Notes: generated by a model not told the origin, from the sequence alone. DNA of 64,000 nucleotides from Chamaesiphon minutus PCC 6605 (GCF_000317145.1 NC_019697.1:5592886-5656885), one strand, 5' to 3'. Counted from the stretch's first letter, positions 37,756 through 46,963 are shown. Numbers and translations: made by a program.

Positions 37756-38265
37756 ATGCGCGATCGACTAGAACGAATCGAATCAGTAAAAGCTGGCAGT
37801 CTCGGTGGGATTGCCGCAGGTATCGGCTATGGTTTGATGCTGAGTGTCGCTCGATTCTTGCAACACGAATATTCGAGATCGTTTGTCAGTCTAGGTTTGG
37901 AAGTCGCGATCGCGCTCGTCAGTGGCTTTTTGTTTGGTGTCACTTATCGTTATATCATCCGTACCGATCGTAATAATCATCTCAATTCTGGGGCAGTATT
38001 GGCTTTTGGCTTGGTACGCGGTTTAGCACAGGTAGATGTGAGTGAATTCGAGCTATCCCAAGTTTGGATAGATGGCTTGATAGTAGGCCAAAGTTTAGCT
38101 ATATTTGCGATCTCGCGGTATGCGATCGATTATGCTCTTAATGCCAATTGGGTTTTACCATTTACACAACAGAGTCAGCCAGAAGTAATTACTATCGATT
38201 TGTCAGAACCGACACTAAGCGAACGAAAATTTACTACCAACTCGATCGATGGATTGCCCAAATGA
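37756..38265 (+). CDS. Conserved cyanobacterial membrane protein
   Basis: 169 residues. Hydrophobic segments at about 14-31 (GSLGGIAAGIGYGLMLSV), 47-62 (LEVAIALVSGFLFGVT), 77-90 and 103-118 suggest four membrane helices. The pattern KAGSLGGIAAGIGYG, then FGVTYRYIIRTD, is typical of a small family restricted, as far as I know, to cyanobacteria. Function unknown. It is transcribed alone and converges with the SH3-like gene, only 24 bases separating the two stops. Confidence 0.7.
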   Translation: MRDRLERIESVKAGSLGGIAAGIGYGLMLSVARFLQHEYSRSFVSLGLEVAIALVSGFLFGVTYRYIIRTDRNNHLNSGAVLAFGLVRGLAQVDVSEFELSQVWIDGLIVGQSLAIFAISRYAIDYALNANWVLPFTQQSQPEVITIDLSEPTLSERKFTTNSIDGLPK

Positions 38266-38289
38266 ATCAGCGATCGACTATTAATGCAC

Positions 38290-38610
38290 TTAATAACAAC
38301 TGACATATTCACGCAATACATAGCCCAAAATTTTATAGCTACCTCGCTCTTTAGATGCTACTAAAACCCAAGGCTTGCCTTCACGATCGCTAGAAATTGA
38401 TTGGGCATATACCGTTCTGCCATTTCTAATTCGATTGACAATCTTACCATTGGGTTGCAATCTCGCATTGAGTGGAGTACCTGTGGGATCGGTAACGCGA
38501 CAGGCTCTACCAGAAGAAACGCCATCCTGCGCTTGTGATGGCAATGCAGCAGCACACATACCGATGGTGGTGGCTAGGAGCGAGATTGTGAGGACGGTAA
38601 ATTTAGACAT
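38290..38610 (-). CDS. Secreted SH3-like domain protein
   Basis: 106 residues. Signal peptide (MSKFTVLTISLLATTIGMCAAALPSQAQ, cleavage near AQ-D). The mature part is one bacterial SH3-like (SH3b) module: CRVTDPTGTPLNARLQPNG, then GRTVYAQSISSDREGKPWVLV, then GYVLREYVSCY. Two cysteines (about 37 and 105) may form a disulfide. SH3b domains usually bind cell-wall or other periplasmic ligands; the ligand here is unknown. Confidence 0.75.
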   Translation of the reverse strand: MSKFTVLTISLLATTIGMCAAALPSQAQDGVSSGRACRVTDPTGTPLNARLQPNGKIVNRIRNGRTVYAQSISSDREGKPWVLVASKERGSYKILGYVLREYVSCY

Positions 38611-38774
38611 GATGGCTAATTAACTATGTTTACAAAGACCGATGCTCGATCGTATATGTGTTAAAACATAGTTATTAGATTGAATTCCGAATAGTTGAGT
38701 AAGGCAGATTGATAAATTTACAGGTAAGCTCGATCTAAATCTTCTCAAGCAAAGCTCTCCCAATCGGGATTTAC

Positions 38775-39425
38775 CTATGTCGTCGATTCTAGTTTTTGGC
38801 CTACTTTCGGTTCGGTACCAGCCAGAATTCGCTGGATATTGGCACTATGTCGCCAGACAACGTAAATTCCACCGACGATCGCAAAAATGACTGAAGGTAA
38901 CGGTCGCTCGAACAACAGCATCCAAATTGTTACCGAAACAGCACCTACTATCGAACTCATCGAGACAATCCGACTAATCGCGATCGTGATGCTAAATACC
39001 AGCATCGTTGCTAGACCAACTTGCCACGACATAGCTAGTAAAACGCCCACTCCTGTGGCGACAGACTTACCGCCACTAAAATTCAACCAAATCGATTTAC
39101 TGTGTCCTAAAATCGCTCCTGTCGCAGCGAGTGGCACTAAATAAGCTTGCCAATCTACTGGTAATGTGGAAAATAAATCGAGCGTAAATAGGAGATTCGC
39201 AATCGTGACGGCTAATGCCCCTTTAAGTGCGTCGATTAATAACACGATCGAGCCTGGAACTTTACCCAACGTCCGCAATACATTCGTCGCCCCCGTCGAA
39301 CCCGAACCATGCTCGCGAATATCGATGCCCTGCAACAATTTTCCTGCTAAATATCCAGTCGGAAATGAGCCGAGGAAGTAGGCGATGATGAAGATACCGA
39401 AGGCGATAGTGGTGTTAGCTAGCAT
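38775..39425 (-). CDS. plsY: Acyl-phosphate glycerol-3-phosphate acyltransferase PlsY
   Basis: 216 residues from ATG 39425. The longer open frame (to 39563) is only translated repeat DNA and is rejected. It transfers an acyl group from acyl-phosphate to glycerol-3-phosphate, the first step of phospholipid synthesis at the inner membrane. PlsY motifs are GSFPTGYLAGKL, REHGSGSTGATNVLRTLGK and GHSKSIWLNFSGGKSVATGVG. Five hydrophobic segments. Upstream lies a purine-rich repeat spacer; the DUF3086 gene precedes it on the same strand. Confidence 0.94.
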   Translation of the reverse strand: MLANTTIAFGIFIIAYFLGSFPTGYLAGKLLQGIDIREHGSGSTGATNVLRTLGKVPGSIVLLIDALKGALAVTIANLLFTLDLFSTLPVDWQAYLVPLAATGAILGHSKSIWLNFSGGKSVATGVGVLLAMSWQVGLATMLVFSITIAISRIVSMSSIVGAVSVTIWMLLFERPLPSVIFAIVGGIYVVWRHSANIQRILAGTEPKVGQKLESTT

Positions 39426-39514
39426 GGAGGGGAGTTGGGAGTTGGGCGCGGGGAGCAGGGAGCAGGGGAGAGGAGGAGACTGGGGGACTAGGAGAGAAAA
39501 TTGCGCTATTACCC

Positions 39515-39548
39515 ATCTACCCATCCACCCGTCCACCCATCTACCTAT
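39515..39548. repeat. 8-bp-period tandem repeat between plsY and the DUF3086 gene
   Basis: CCCATCTA and CCCATCCACC units in a row reach to the last codons of the DUF3086 gene. This is the reverse complement of the array at 20408-20450. Confidence 0.6.
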
Positions 39549-40899
39549 ACTCCCGATAATCATCGAGCTGCCGATCGGGATCGGGTGCGAAGGCTAGCCA
39601 GAGCGGGTATTGCAGGATCGAAAGACTGATTTGGCCTTCAGAATTATCGACGATAATGAATGGCATTTCCTTGTTTGCGACAATCCGATCGACTTTTTGG
39701 ATTAGAGCTTCGGGATCTTCAAATAAGATAATCCCCCCATTGCCGCCAAAATCGGGCTTAGAGAGTCCCAAACAGTCTTGAAAGCCCCGCCGCCAGTCAC
39801 CGAGGCGTTCGGGGAGGTTGGCGAGGACGAGAGTGCGGAGATAGTCTCCATATAGCTCTCGCAGCACCGATACCGCTGCTGCGGCTACTAAGATATTCTG
39901 GAGGCGGCTGCCCATGGTACGGACGGCTCCCCGTCCATCTTTGGTAAAAAACCAGTCCGACACCTTGTCTGCATGAACTGCTTCGAGGGTGCGGCGCAAT
40001 TGCCAAGCTGGGGCGTAATAATCGGGTGCGCTGCGGTAGCGATCGATCGCAGCGCGGACTTTACCCGCAGTTGCTTTAAATGCAGGTTCGGTAAATTGGG
40101 GCGAAGAGCGATCTTTCGATGCAGGTTGAGGTTGGGGTGCGGGTGTTTTGGGGAGTGGTGTTTGCAGCCGGATTTGGGCTGGTGGTGGTTGCGGAAATTC
40201 AATCTCTTCGGCGATGACGACTAAATCTTGCAGACTACCGACGAGGTAGTCTTTGAATCCCTGGAGGCGGATCGCCACATCTTGAGATGCCCCCGCAAAA
40301 CTTTTGCTAATTTCTTCTTTGAGGCGATCTCGTCTACGTTCGAGTTGTTCGACAGATATTTGGAGTTTTTGGCGACGTTGTTCGAGTTCGGTGACTGAAG
40401 TTTGGATAATTTGTCCGAAACTCGTCTGGGTATCGACGATTTGTTGTTGTAGTTGGGCTTGAGTAGATCTAAGTTTAACGATTTCTGCGGCGATCTGAGA
40501 CTCTGTACGCAGTAGATTTGTCACTTTGGCAGTAGTCGTATCACTAAAGTTACTGCTAGCTTCTGGCTCCGGTTCCAGCTCTTGCCCGATTTCATCTAGC
40601 AATAACGCCCAATTATCGTCGAGCGTGGGCGTTTCTGCTACTGGTTCGGATGGCTCTGGCTGTACTGGCGGTTTTGGCGACGATAGGATCGCAGGTATCG
40701 GTGCGGATGGTTGCGGTTCTTCCGCAACGGGAGTTATGGACGGTTGCGCCTTTACCTCGTCGTTATTATCCCAGACATCTTCGATCGGCTCCGATCCTGG
40801 CGCAATCTCTTCTTCTACCACACTGACATCAATGATTTCTGACGATCGGTTCGGCGATTTGAGATCTGATTTGGGATTTGCAGTTCCGTCAAAGTTCAT
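39541..40899 (-). CDS. DUF3086 domain protein
   Basis: 452 residues. The N-terminal 120 residues are acidic and Pro-rich, probably disordered. A long coiled coil (about 128-200, with LRSTQAQLQQQIVDTQ and LEQRRQKLQISVEQLERRRDRL) follows. The C-terminal 190 residues (AWQLRRTLEAVHADKVSDWFF, then FGGNGGIILFEDPEALIQKVDRIV) match the cyanobacterial DUF3086 pattern. Function unknown; a structural or envelope role has no direct support here. The stop codon lies inside the CCCATCTA repeat. Confidence 0.85.
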   Translation of the reverse strand: MNFDGTANPKSDLKSPNRSSEIIDVSVVEEEIAPGSEPIEDVWDNNDEVKAQPSITPVAEEPQPSAPIPAILSSPKPPVQPEPSEPVAETPTLDDNWALLLDEIGQELEPEPEASSNFSDTTTAKVTNLLRTESQIAAEIVKLRSTQAQLQQQIVDTQTSFGQIIQTSVTELEQRRQKLQISVEQLERRRDRLKEEISKSFAGASQDVAIRLQGFKDYLVGSLQDLVVIAEEIEFPQPPPAQIRLQTPLPKTPAPQPQPASKDRSSPQFTEPAFKATAGKVRAAIDRYRSAPDYYAPAWQLRRTLEAVHADKVSDWFFTKDGRGAVRTMGSRLQNILVAAAAVSVLRELYGDYLRTLVLANLPERLGDWRRGFQDCLGLSKPDFGGNGGIILFEDPEALIQKVDRIVANKEMPFIIVDNSEGQISLSILQYPLWLAFAPDPDRQLDDYREYR

Positions 40900-41122
40900 A
40901 GAATAGATTTTGGCGTAACGATCGCCAAAATAGAAGTTGCCATGATATGGTCAGTGCAGCCTCTAAGTTAGAGATTTACACATCTTTGGCATATTCTCAG
41001 GTAAAGAGAATCGCTTACTACTCATTATATCTTACGTCGATCCGCCCAATAATTGAGAGCGGCATTCTCGATCGACAACATCATCACAGTAGCGGCGATC
41101 TGAGTTCTCGATGGCGATCGGC

Positions 41123-41539
41123 TTAAAAAACTTGCCACCGCGTTCGATTCAGGAAAAAGCCATGCTGGCGAGGATTGATACAAGTCAAACCAGTAGTTCT
41201 GGCCGTACATTTCAGCCCAGCTCTTTTCCAAGTACTACCATAATTTAGCACTGGGTATGAGCCAAAGATAGTATCGCCAGCACAACTAGGTTGCGCAGGC
41301 TTATGACGATCGAGCGATATTCCCGTCCAATCCAGCTCGCAGGGAGATTTGGGTTTGGGATTCAAACCACTGCGGATGTCGCAGCGCAGATCTTTATTGT
41401 TTGACAGGTAGCAGGCAATATTGCCACTAGGCAGCCGAAAACCGTCGCCATTTAAGTCGTTATCGATCGCCAAGCTCGGACGATCGACAGTTCCCAAGGC
41501 GATTGTTAATATACCAATAACCAACCAATTAAATTTCAT
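41123..41539 (-). CDS. Secreted DUF6636-like protein
   Basis: 138 residues. Signal peptide (FNWLVIGILTIALGTVDRPSLA). The mature part FRLPSGNIACYLSN with DLRCDI, SPCELDW, CAGDTIFG, LKCTARTTGLTCIN and HGFFLNR follows the pattern of small exported DUF6636 proteins. The six mature cysteines suggest three disulfides. Function unknown. It is divergent from rpmH. Confidence 0.75.
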   Translation of the reverse strand: MKFNWLVIGILTIALGTVDRPSLAIDNDLNGDGFRLPSGNIACYLSNNKDLRCDIRSGLNPKPKSPCELDWTGISLDRHKPAQPSCAGDTIFGSYPVLNYGSTWKRAGLKCTARTTGLTCINPRQHGFFLNRTRWQVF

Positions 41540-41658
41540 ACTTAAAACTCGTTATCGAGTACCGATCCGCGATCGGGTAGAATAGCTGTTATACTAGTCC
41601 ATTGTGGCTTTTTTGCCTACAGTGTATTAATAATTAGTTAATTCGAGCGGATCTAAGT

Positions 41659-41796
41659 ATGACAAAGCGTACTCTCGGCGGTACTAACCGCAAACAAAAA
41701 AGAACATCGGGGTTCAGAGCGCGGATGCGGTCGCGTACCGGACAAAAAGTGATCAAAGCACGTAGAGCCAGAGGACGGCATCGGTTGTCTGTGTAG
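41659..41796 (+). CDS. rpmH: 50S ribosomal protein L34
   Basis: 45 residues: [19 protein letters not shown] at the start, then [19 protein letters not shown] and a final LSV. Extremely basic and full length for L34. It starts the conserved rpmH-rnpA-PH-yidC-khpB-DUF177 cluster; rnpA begins 37 bases after its stop. Confidence 0.97.
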   Translation: MTKRTLGGTNRKQKRTSGFRARMRSRTGQKVIKARRARGRHRLSV

Positions 41797-41833
41797 ATCT
41801 TTTCTACCAGCAGCTCGAAAATAGTAGCAACTC

Positions 41834-42205
41834 GTGTCATTGCCTAAACCCCATCGACTCAGACGCAGGCAAGATTTTCAAAAAGTTTATCAGCAAGGCA
41901 AACGCCATCAACAAGCGCATTTGACGCTTAGAAGTTTGCGACACCTGCCAGATGCCCAGACCGAAAATCTACCTGCTACTCGGTTTGGGATTTCCGTCAG
42001 TCAAAAAGTCAGTAAAAAAGCAGTGGTTCGCAACCTGCTCAAACGACAAGTGAAAGCCGCTTTGCGTCAGCTTTTGCCGCAAATTCACAGCGGGTGGTCG
42101 ATCGTCATTGGCGTCCGACCTTCAGCGCACGGATGCGAATATGTCGAAATTTTGCGAGAATTAGAGCAGTTGTTGGCAGCCGCCGAGGTACTTGATGGGT
42201 ATTAA
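41834..42205 (+). CDS. rnpA: Ribonuclease P protein component
   Basis: 123 residues from GTG 41834 (a TTG two codons later is possible). It is the protein subunit of RNase P, which trims tRNA 5' ends. Family landmarks are LPKPHRLRRRQDFQKVYQQGKR, GISVSQKVSKKAVVRNLLKRQVKAALR (the RNR region, here RNLLKR) and the closing REL. Its last 11 bases overlap the start of the PH-domain gene, as in other cyanobacteria. Confidence 0.93.
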   Translation: MSLPKPHRLRRRQDFQKVYQQGKRHQQAHLTLRSLRHLPDAQTENLPATRFGISVSQKVSKKAVVRNLLKRQVKAALRQLLPQIHSGWSIVIGVRPSAHGCEYVEILRELEQLLAAAEVLDGY

Positions 42206-42617
42206 AGAAGAAACGTTTTATGAAGGTGGTCCACATATTGGGGATCTGATTTTCAATTTATTTTTAGCAATATTCGTAATTTTCATCCCGCTGACGATCG
42301 GCGCGATTGTGAGAGCGATCTGGTTGAGATATAAAATTACCGATCGACGGATTTCCGTCACAGGTGGCTGGATGGGCAAAGATCGAACCGATCTTGTCTA
42401 TTCGGAAATTACGGACGCACTAACTATCCCGCGTGGGTTAGGATTTTGGGGAGATATGGTAGTAACTCTCAAAGATGGTAGCCGTCTAGAATTACGCTCT
42501 CTCCCTCGCTATCGTGAAATATACGATTATATTAACGAGCGAGTTCTCGCTAAAACTGGGCAGCCGCTAACCAGCGTGGCGGAGAAAGCAGAAGCGGCTG
42601 CCGCTCAAACCACCTAA
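42195..42617 (+). CDS. Bacterial PH domain membrane protein
   Basis: 140 residues from ATG 42195. A hydrophobic hairpin near the N-terminus (about 15-45) precedes a bPH-type domain (YKITDRRISVTGGWMGKDRTDLVYSEI). The end is low-complexity Ala-rich. The gene sits between rnpA and yidC, the usual cyanobacterial order, and overlaps rnpA. A role next to membrane-protein insertion is inferred from context only. Confidence 0.8.
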   Translation: MGIKEETFYEGGPHIGDLIFNLFLAIFVIFIPLTIGAIVRAIWLRYKITDRRISVTGGWMGKDRTDLVYSEITDALTIPRGLGFWGDMVVTLKDGSRLELRSLPRYREIYDYINERVLAKTGQPLTSVAEKAEAAAAQTT

Positions 42618-42641
42618 TTTAGGGATGAGGTTTTAGGTTGT

Positions 42642-42728
42642 AGGTTTTAGTGCATGGTCGATATTCACCCAACACCTAAGACCTAATACCTAATACCTAA
42701 CACCTAACACCTAATACCTAACACCTAG
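42642..42728. repeat. 7-bp repeat array before yidC
   Basis: Units of the type CCTAATA, CCTAACA and CCTAAGA (7-bp period) fill the spacer and end seven bases before the yidC ATG, leaving no room for a Shine-Dalgarno. Confidence 0.8.
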
Positions 42729-42734
42729 TTGACA

Positions 42735-43898
42735 ATGGACTTTGGAATCGGATTTATTTCCAACAATATAATGCTGCCGATCGTAGATTTTTTCTATGGA
42801 ATCGTGCCTAGCTATGGTTTGGCGATCGTCGCTTTAACCTTGGTAATTCGTTTCGCGCTCTATCCGTTGGGTGCGGGGTCGATTCGCAATATGCGAAAGA
42901 CGAAGATCTCGCAACCGCTGATGCAGAAGCGAGTTAAGGAAATTCAGCAAAAGTTTAAAGACGATCCGGCAAAGCAGCAGCAAGCCATGAGTGATGTGTA
43001 CAAGGAATTTGGCAACCCGTTAGCGGGTTGTTTGCCAGTACTATTACAAATGCCCGTCTTGTTTGCGCTGTTTGCGACCTTACGGGGATCTCCATTTTCC
43101 AATGTCGATTACAACGTTAATTTGCAAGTCGTGCCTGGGGAGCAAACCGCCCAAATTCAAACTCAAGCATTTACCAGCGAACCACATAATATTTATTTCA
43201 CCACCAACATTCACGCACCTGTAATTGCCAGCATTCCTACTGGTAATGTTTTGGCTGTGGGACAAAAAGCGCAGATTGAATTTAAAGGTGCCGATGGTAA
43301 ACCGTTTAACGAATTAGCCGCTCAATATCCCGATTCCAAACTCACTCCAGAGTGGACGGTCACTAAGGGGATGGAAAATATTAAAGTTTCCGCTAACGGT
43401 CAAATTGAAGCGATCGCACCTGGAGATGTAACCATTAAAGGCACGGTTCCCGGTATTGCTGCCGATACTGGATTTTTATTTATCGACTCGCTCGGACATG
43501 TCGGCGCGATCGATCCAGATGGCAAAATCCACTGGGATATTATTGCCATGATCGTCTTTTTTGGCTTGAGTCTCTATGTGAGCCAAAACTTATCGAGCAG
43601 CAGTGCTACTCCGGCTGCCGATGATGCTGCTGCGCAACAACAGCAAGCTGTCAATAAATTCACCCCCATAATCTTTTCGGGGATGTTTTTATTCTTCCCG
43701 TTACCTGCTGGGGTGCTGATGTATATGGCGATTGGAAACGTCTTTCAGCTCGGTCAAACTTATCTAGTCAATCGCGAACCCCTGCCACCAGAACTCCAAA
43801 AACTGGTCGAGCAACAAGAACGCGAAAAGCCTAAAGATAGTGGAGATCGCGAGGAAATTCCGTTCGAGAAGACTAATAAGAAGAAGAAAGCAACATAA
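42735..43898 (+). CDS. yidC: Membrane protein insertase YidC/Oxa1 family
   Basis: 387 residues from ATG 42735. It inserts membrane proteins, including thylakoid ones in cyanobacteria. The N-terminus [16 protein letters not shown] and the signature [20 protein letters not shown] are typical. Five membrane segments flank a loop of about 130 residues (about 125-260) with a beta-rich part ([19 protein letters not shown]) that recalls a BIG2-like module; I recall a similar loop in Synechocystis YidC. Basic C-terminal tail (KTNKKKKAT) fits ribosome docking. Confidence 0.95.
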   Translation: MDFGIGFISNNIMLPIVDFFYGIVPSYGLAIVALTLVIRFALYPLGAGSIRNMRKTKISQPLMQKRVKEIQQKFKDDPAKQQQAMSDVYKEFGNPLAGCLPVLLQMPVLFALFATLRGSPFSNVDYNVNLQVVPGEQTAQIQTQAFTSEPHNIYFTTNIHAPVIASIPTGNVLAVGQKAQIEFKGADGKPFNELAAQYPDSKLTPEWTVTKGMENIKVSANGQIEAIAPGDVTIKGTVPGIAADTGFLFIDSLGHVGAIDPDGKIHWDIIAMIVFFGLSLYVSQNLSSSSATPAADDAAAQQQQAVNKFTPIIFSGMFLFFPLPAGVLMYMAIGNVFQLGQTYLVNREPLPPELQKLVEQQEREKPKDSGDREEIPFEKTNKKKKAT

Positions 43899-43902
43899 AT
43901 TA

Positions 43903-44088
43903 GGCGTTAGGCTTTAGGTATTAGGCTTTAGGAACGATCGGGATAAAGTAAGCGTTAGGCTTTAGATATTAGGCGTTAGGGAAGAGCTGAAATTGAACCC
44001 CGATTGCGACGAAAGCCCAGATCCTAAAACCTAAACCTAGACCCTAAATCCTCAAGCCTAAAACCTACCCCCTAAAGCCTAAAGCCTA
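43903..44088. repeat. Inverted 7-bp repeat arrays between yidC and khpB
   Basis: The left part (about 43903-43980) reads TTAGGCTTTAGGTATTAGGC-type units. The right part (about 44030-44088) reads CCTAAAGCCTAAAGCCTAA, the reverse complement. The arrays could fold into a large imperfect hairpin. The last right-hand unit overlaps the khpB ATG. Confidence 0.8.
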
Positions 44089-44637
44089 ATGACCGACCAA
44101 CGCTTAGAACGTGGCCAACAGTGGTTGGAAACACTACTGAACCTAGCTGGAATTGCGACTACAGTAGATACTCAACAGCCAGAACATAGCAATGCGTCCA
44201 ATTATTGGCTGACGATCGATCGAGACAAACTCACACCAGTTCAGATCGAACACCTAATTGGTACCGATGGTGCAACTATTGATGCGATTCAATATTTAGC
44301 AAATGCTAGTCTCAATATTCATCAAGAAGCAGATTTACAAGCTGGATACACGATCGAATTAGACGGCTACCGCCACCGTCGCGCGATCGCGCTTAAAGCT
44401 ATCGCCGATGAAGCAGCCGAGCAGGTGCGGACGACAGGCAAAGAAGTCATTCTGCAACCGATGTCTTCGGCAGAACGTCGCCAGATGCATACTTTTTTTG
44501 ACACTGAGACAGATTATCGAGACTTGGCAACTTATAGTCGCGGACAAGAACCCGATCGGCGATTGGTCATCAAATTAGCGCAAACTCCTGACGACGAGCC
44601 ATCACAGCTAGCCGGAGACTCAGAGAACGGAGATTAA
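44089..44637 (+). CDS. khpB: KhpB/Jag-like KH-R3H RNA-binding protein
   Basis: 182 residues. A KH-like domain (WLTIDRDKLTPVQIEHLIGTDGATIDAIQYLANASLN) is followed by an R3H domain (SSAERRQMHTFFDTET...RGQEPDRRLVI). RNA-binding partner of YidC clusters in many bacteria; in Gram-positives it works with KhpA in cell-shape control. The R3H arginine and histidine are present (ERRQMH). The Jag N-terminal domain found in Firmicutes is missing, as usual for cyanobacteria. Translation starts straight out of the repeat array. Confidence 0.87.
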   Translation: MTDQRLERGQQWLETLLNLAGIATTVDTQQPEHSNASNYWLTIDRDKLTPVQIEHLIGTDGATIDAIQYLANASLNIHQEADLQAGYTIELDGYRHRRAIALKAIADEAAEQVRTTGKEVILQPMSSAERRQMHTFFDTETDYRDLATYSRGQEPDRRLVIKLAQTPDDEPSQLAGDSENGD

Positions 44638-44755
44638 AAGATTTTTATTAATTGAATATTAATCAAATCGACTTTGTACGTGCGGGAACTCAACGATTGC
44701 GACTATCTTAAGAGTAATCGCGAATCTACTTTTCTACTTCTTTCCCCTTTGACCG

Positions 44756-45280
44756 ATGGAACCACTATACATCCCCCAACTAGCCAATCGAAAGGATCGC
44801 ACCCTAGAGATTATCGTCGATCGATCGATCCCTGAATTTGAAACCCTCACGCCTGTCCGAGGAAAAATAAATGTCAAACATGGGGGCACATATTTAGAGG
44901 TCTCAGCACAGGCCGAGACAATTATCACCCTTAAATGCGATCGCTGCTTGCAACAATACAACCACCGACTAGTACTAGATACCAACGAAATTATTTGGCT
45001 TGAAGCAGAATCTGAAGAACCAGCACGACACGGTGTCGAAGTCAAATCAGAATTAGAAGACTTGGTAGAATCTTTACCGCCCGACGGCCATTTTCCACCA
45101 GATGTGTGGTTGTACGAGCAATTGTGTCTATCCGTTCCCCTGCGACAACTTTGCAATCTCAATTGTGCAGGCATCAGTCCTGTCGGAGCACCCATCCCCG
45201 AACCAGTCAAACAGGTCGAAACTCTCGATAGTCGCTGGGGCATTCTCGAAACCCTTAGGGAGCGACTCGAAAATAATTGA
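44756..45280 (+). CDS. YceD/DUF177 family protein
   Basis: 174 residues. DUF177 landmarks are VRGKINVKHGGTYLEVSAQAETIITLKCDRCLQQY (CxxC) and the acidic centre; the second cysteine pair is LRQLCNLNCAG. Two CxxC-type pairs suggest zinc binding. In other bacteria YceD is linked to 23S rRNA metabolism and is encoded next to rpmF; here it closes the rpmH-khpB cluster, as in related cyanobacteria. A strong terminator follows. Confidence 0.85.
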   Translation: MEPLYIPQLANRKDRTLEIIVDRSIPEFETLTPVRGKINVKHGGTYLEVSAQAETIITLKCDRCLQQYNHRLVLDTNEIIWLEAESEEPARHGVEVKSELEDLVESLPPDGHFPPDVWLYEQLCLSVPLRQLCNLNCAGISPVGAPIPEPVKQVETLDSRWGILETLRERLENN

Positions 45281-45295
45281 ATCTTTTGGCACATT

Positions 45296-45329
45296 AAAAA
45301 GCGATCGAAATAGATTCGATCGCTTTTTT
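45296..45329 (+). terminator. Rho-independent terminator of the rpmH-DUF177 cluster
   Basis: Perfect 14-bp arms AAAAAGCGATCGAA / TTCGATCGCTTTTT with a five-base loop and T tail; the stem uses a HIP1 word. Confidence 0.9.
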
Positions 45330-45401
45330 AGAAAAGCGGGGTTTCGCTCTAGTGTTATACCAATTCTCTAAATTACTGCTACAGATCTTTACCCCTCCCA
45401 A

Positions 45402-45422
45402 CCTCCCCTTATAAAGGGGAGG
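45402..45422. repeat. Perfect hairpin between convergent genes
   Basis: CCTCCCCTT and AAGGGGAGG pair exactly around ATA. It lies 82 bases beyond the thiO stop on the minus strand. No T tract, so it may be a dispersed repeat rather than a terminator. Confidence 0.6.
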
Positions 45423-45504
45423 AGCAGATCCTAGAGCTTTATCTGTAGTCCAACTTTTCAGATTTGGTGTTACACTTGCGCTTTACCAGAGTGGTTTTTA
45501 AAAA

Positions 45505-46593
45505 TCAACCGGGTTCAAACCGTTGCCAGTTAAAGGCGGCTAGTAAATTATCGGCTTGCTTGTGCCAGACGAGATCGGCAATTAATTTGGCAGTAATTGG
45601 CGTGAGTAAAATCCCATTCCGATAATGTCCGGTAGCCAGCGTGAGATTGGCGGCACTACTGCTGCCTAAAATGGGCAACTCGTCTGGTGTGGCGGGACGA
45701 AAACCCCACCAAGTTTCGTGCAGCGAACAGTTTTGGAGGGGTGGAAACAAGCGCATCGCATGATTCATCAATTGCTTGACACCCTGAAGGGTATTATGGG
45801 GGGCAAACCCGACATCTTCGCTAGTCGCACCGACAATAATTTTGCCATCTTGACGCGGCACGATGTAGATATCTTCGCCAAATAAGACTTGTTGTAGGGG
45901 CAGATTTTCACGTTGTGCATTGGGTACTACTACCGACAACATTTGTCCTTTTCTGGGGACGATCGGAATTGGCAGTAATTGTTGCGACCAAGCACCCGTT
46001 GCCAAGATATAGTGCTGTGCGGAGATCTGACCGCGATTTGTCTCTAGGTATCGCACTCGTCTCCGCGTGTAGTGAATGTTAGTAACTTCTACCCCTTCGA
46101 GAAAGTTCGCGCCGACAGCTTGTGCGGCAACATACAGCGATCGCATCAACGCGCGATTATCGACTTGTCCGTCGGCTGGATAGTAATAGCCACCGACGAC
46201 TGACTCGCCTAAACCCGATTGGTAGCGATGGATCGATCGAGTATCCAACCATTTAGCAGCCAGTGGCTCGGCTGTCGATGTCGGTGCCTCGTGAATGTAA
46301 GATGGTGCTAAAATTCCACACGGCCAATAGCCGCTATCTACTCCCGAAATTGATTCGATTTTGCCAATCCACTCTGGGTATAAATCACGGCTAGCCAGAC
46401 ATAAATCTAACATGGCTCCTGGTTCGATTCGTTCTGCCTGGGGAGCCAACATGCCTGCTGCGGCATGTGCGGCGGCAGATTTGAAGTCTTTACACAAAAT
46501 TGTAACTTTCGCGCCGAGTAGGCGCAATTCTATCGCAGTGGCCAAACCGATCGCGCCACCACCAATGACGATTATTTCACTACCAGGCTGCAT
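45505..46593 (-). CDS. thiO: Glycine oxidase ThiO
   Basis: About 362 residues from ATG 46593, which has GGAGA eight bases upstream; a GTG at 46608 adds five residues. FAD enzyme that oxidises glycine to iminoacetate for the thiazole ring of thiamine. The N-terminal dinucleotide loop IIVIGGGAIGLATAIELRLLG is clear. Also seen are AAGMLAPQAE, GHYRNGILLTPITAKLIADLV at the C-terminus, and DAO-family features (WWGFRPATPDELPILG). In several cyanobacteria ThiO is fused to ThiG; here it is a stand-alone protein. Confidence 0.88.
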   Translation of the reverse strand: MQPGSEIIVIGGGAIGLATAIELRLLGAKVTILCKDFKSAAAHAAAGMLAPQAERIEPGAMLDLCLASRDLYPEWIGKIESISGVDSGYWPCGILAPSYIHEAPTSTAEPLAAKWLDTRSIHRYQSGLGESVVGGYYYPADGQVDNRALMRSLYVAAQAVGANFLEGVEVTNIHYTRRRVRYLETNRGQISAQHYILATGAWSQQLLPIPIVPRKGQMLSVVVPNAQRENLPLQQVLFGEDIYIVPRQDGKIIVGATSEDVGFAPHNTLQGVKQLMNHAMRLFPPLQNCSLHETWWGFRPATPDELPILGSSSAANLTLATGHYRNGILLTPITAKLIADLVWHKQADNLLAAFNWQRFEPG

Positions 46594-46608
46594 CGATCGA
46601 TTCTCCAC

Positions 46609-46963
46609 CGCAGTTACATTTTTGAAGCTAGCTTCAATGCGATCGAGTTTAACTTAAATATTGATAGTAGCGATCGAAAAGATCGAGTGGGAGGGTGAGG
46701 ATTTACGGATGAAATCGAGCTGTAGGCGTTGGCTTAGCCTCTCGGTTTTGCCAGAGGCAAGGCTACACCAACGCGGAGCGTTCCGCAGGAAAGGAGATCC
46801 GAAGCCAGACGTGTCGCCAGACGGGTCCCTCGATTTCCAGCGTTTCACCCATCACGGAGTAGAGAGTTGGGAGCATCTTCAGCTCTCAGCAACGCCAAAG
46901 GCGAAGCGAGATCGCGCCGCTCTCACTTCGCCTGTTTGCTCGATTGTCGCGGCAAGCCTCAAC
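46609..46963. other. 355-bp intergenic region with a cyanobacterial palindromic repeat
   Basis: A hairpin at 46726-46774 (GCGTTGG with CCAACGC outside, GCCTCT with AGAGGC inside) is followed by CGGAGCGTTCCGCAGG-type wording. This resembles dispersed cyanobacterial repeats. Short open frames here are just translated repeat. No gene is supported. Confidence 0.55.

Noticed and set aside
39426-39563. N-terminal extension of plsY
   Set aside because: It is only translated tandem repeat and Pro/Ser/Leu-rich text; PlsY begins at the internal ATG 39425.
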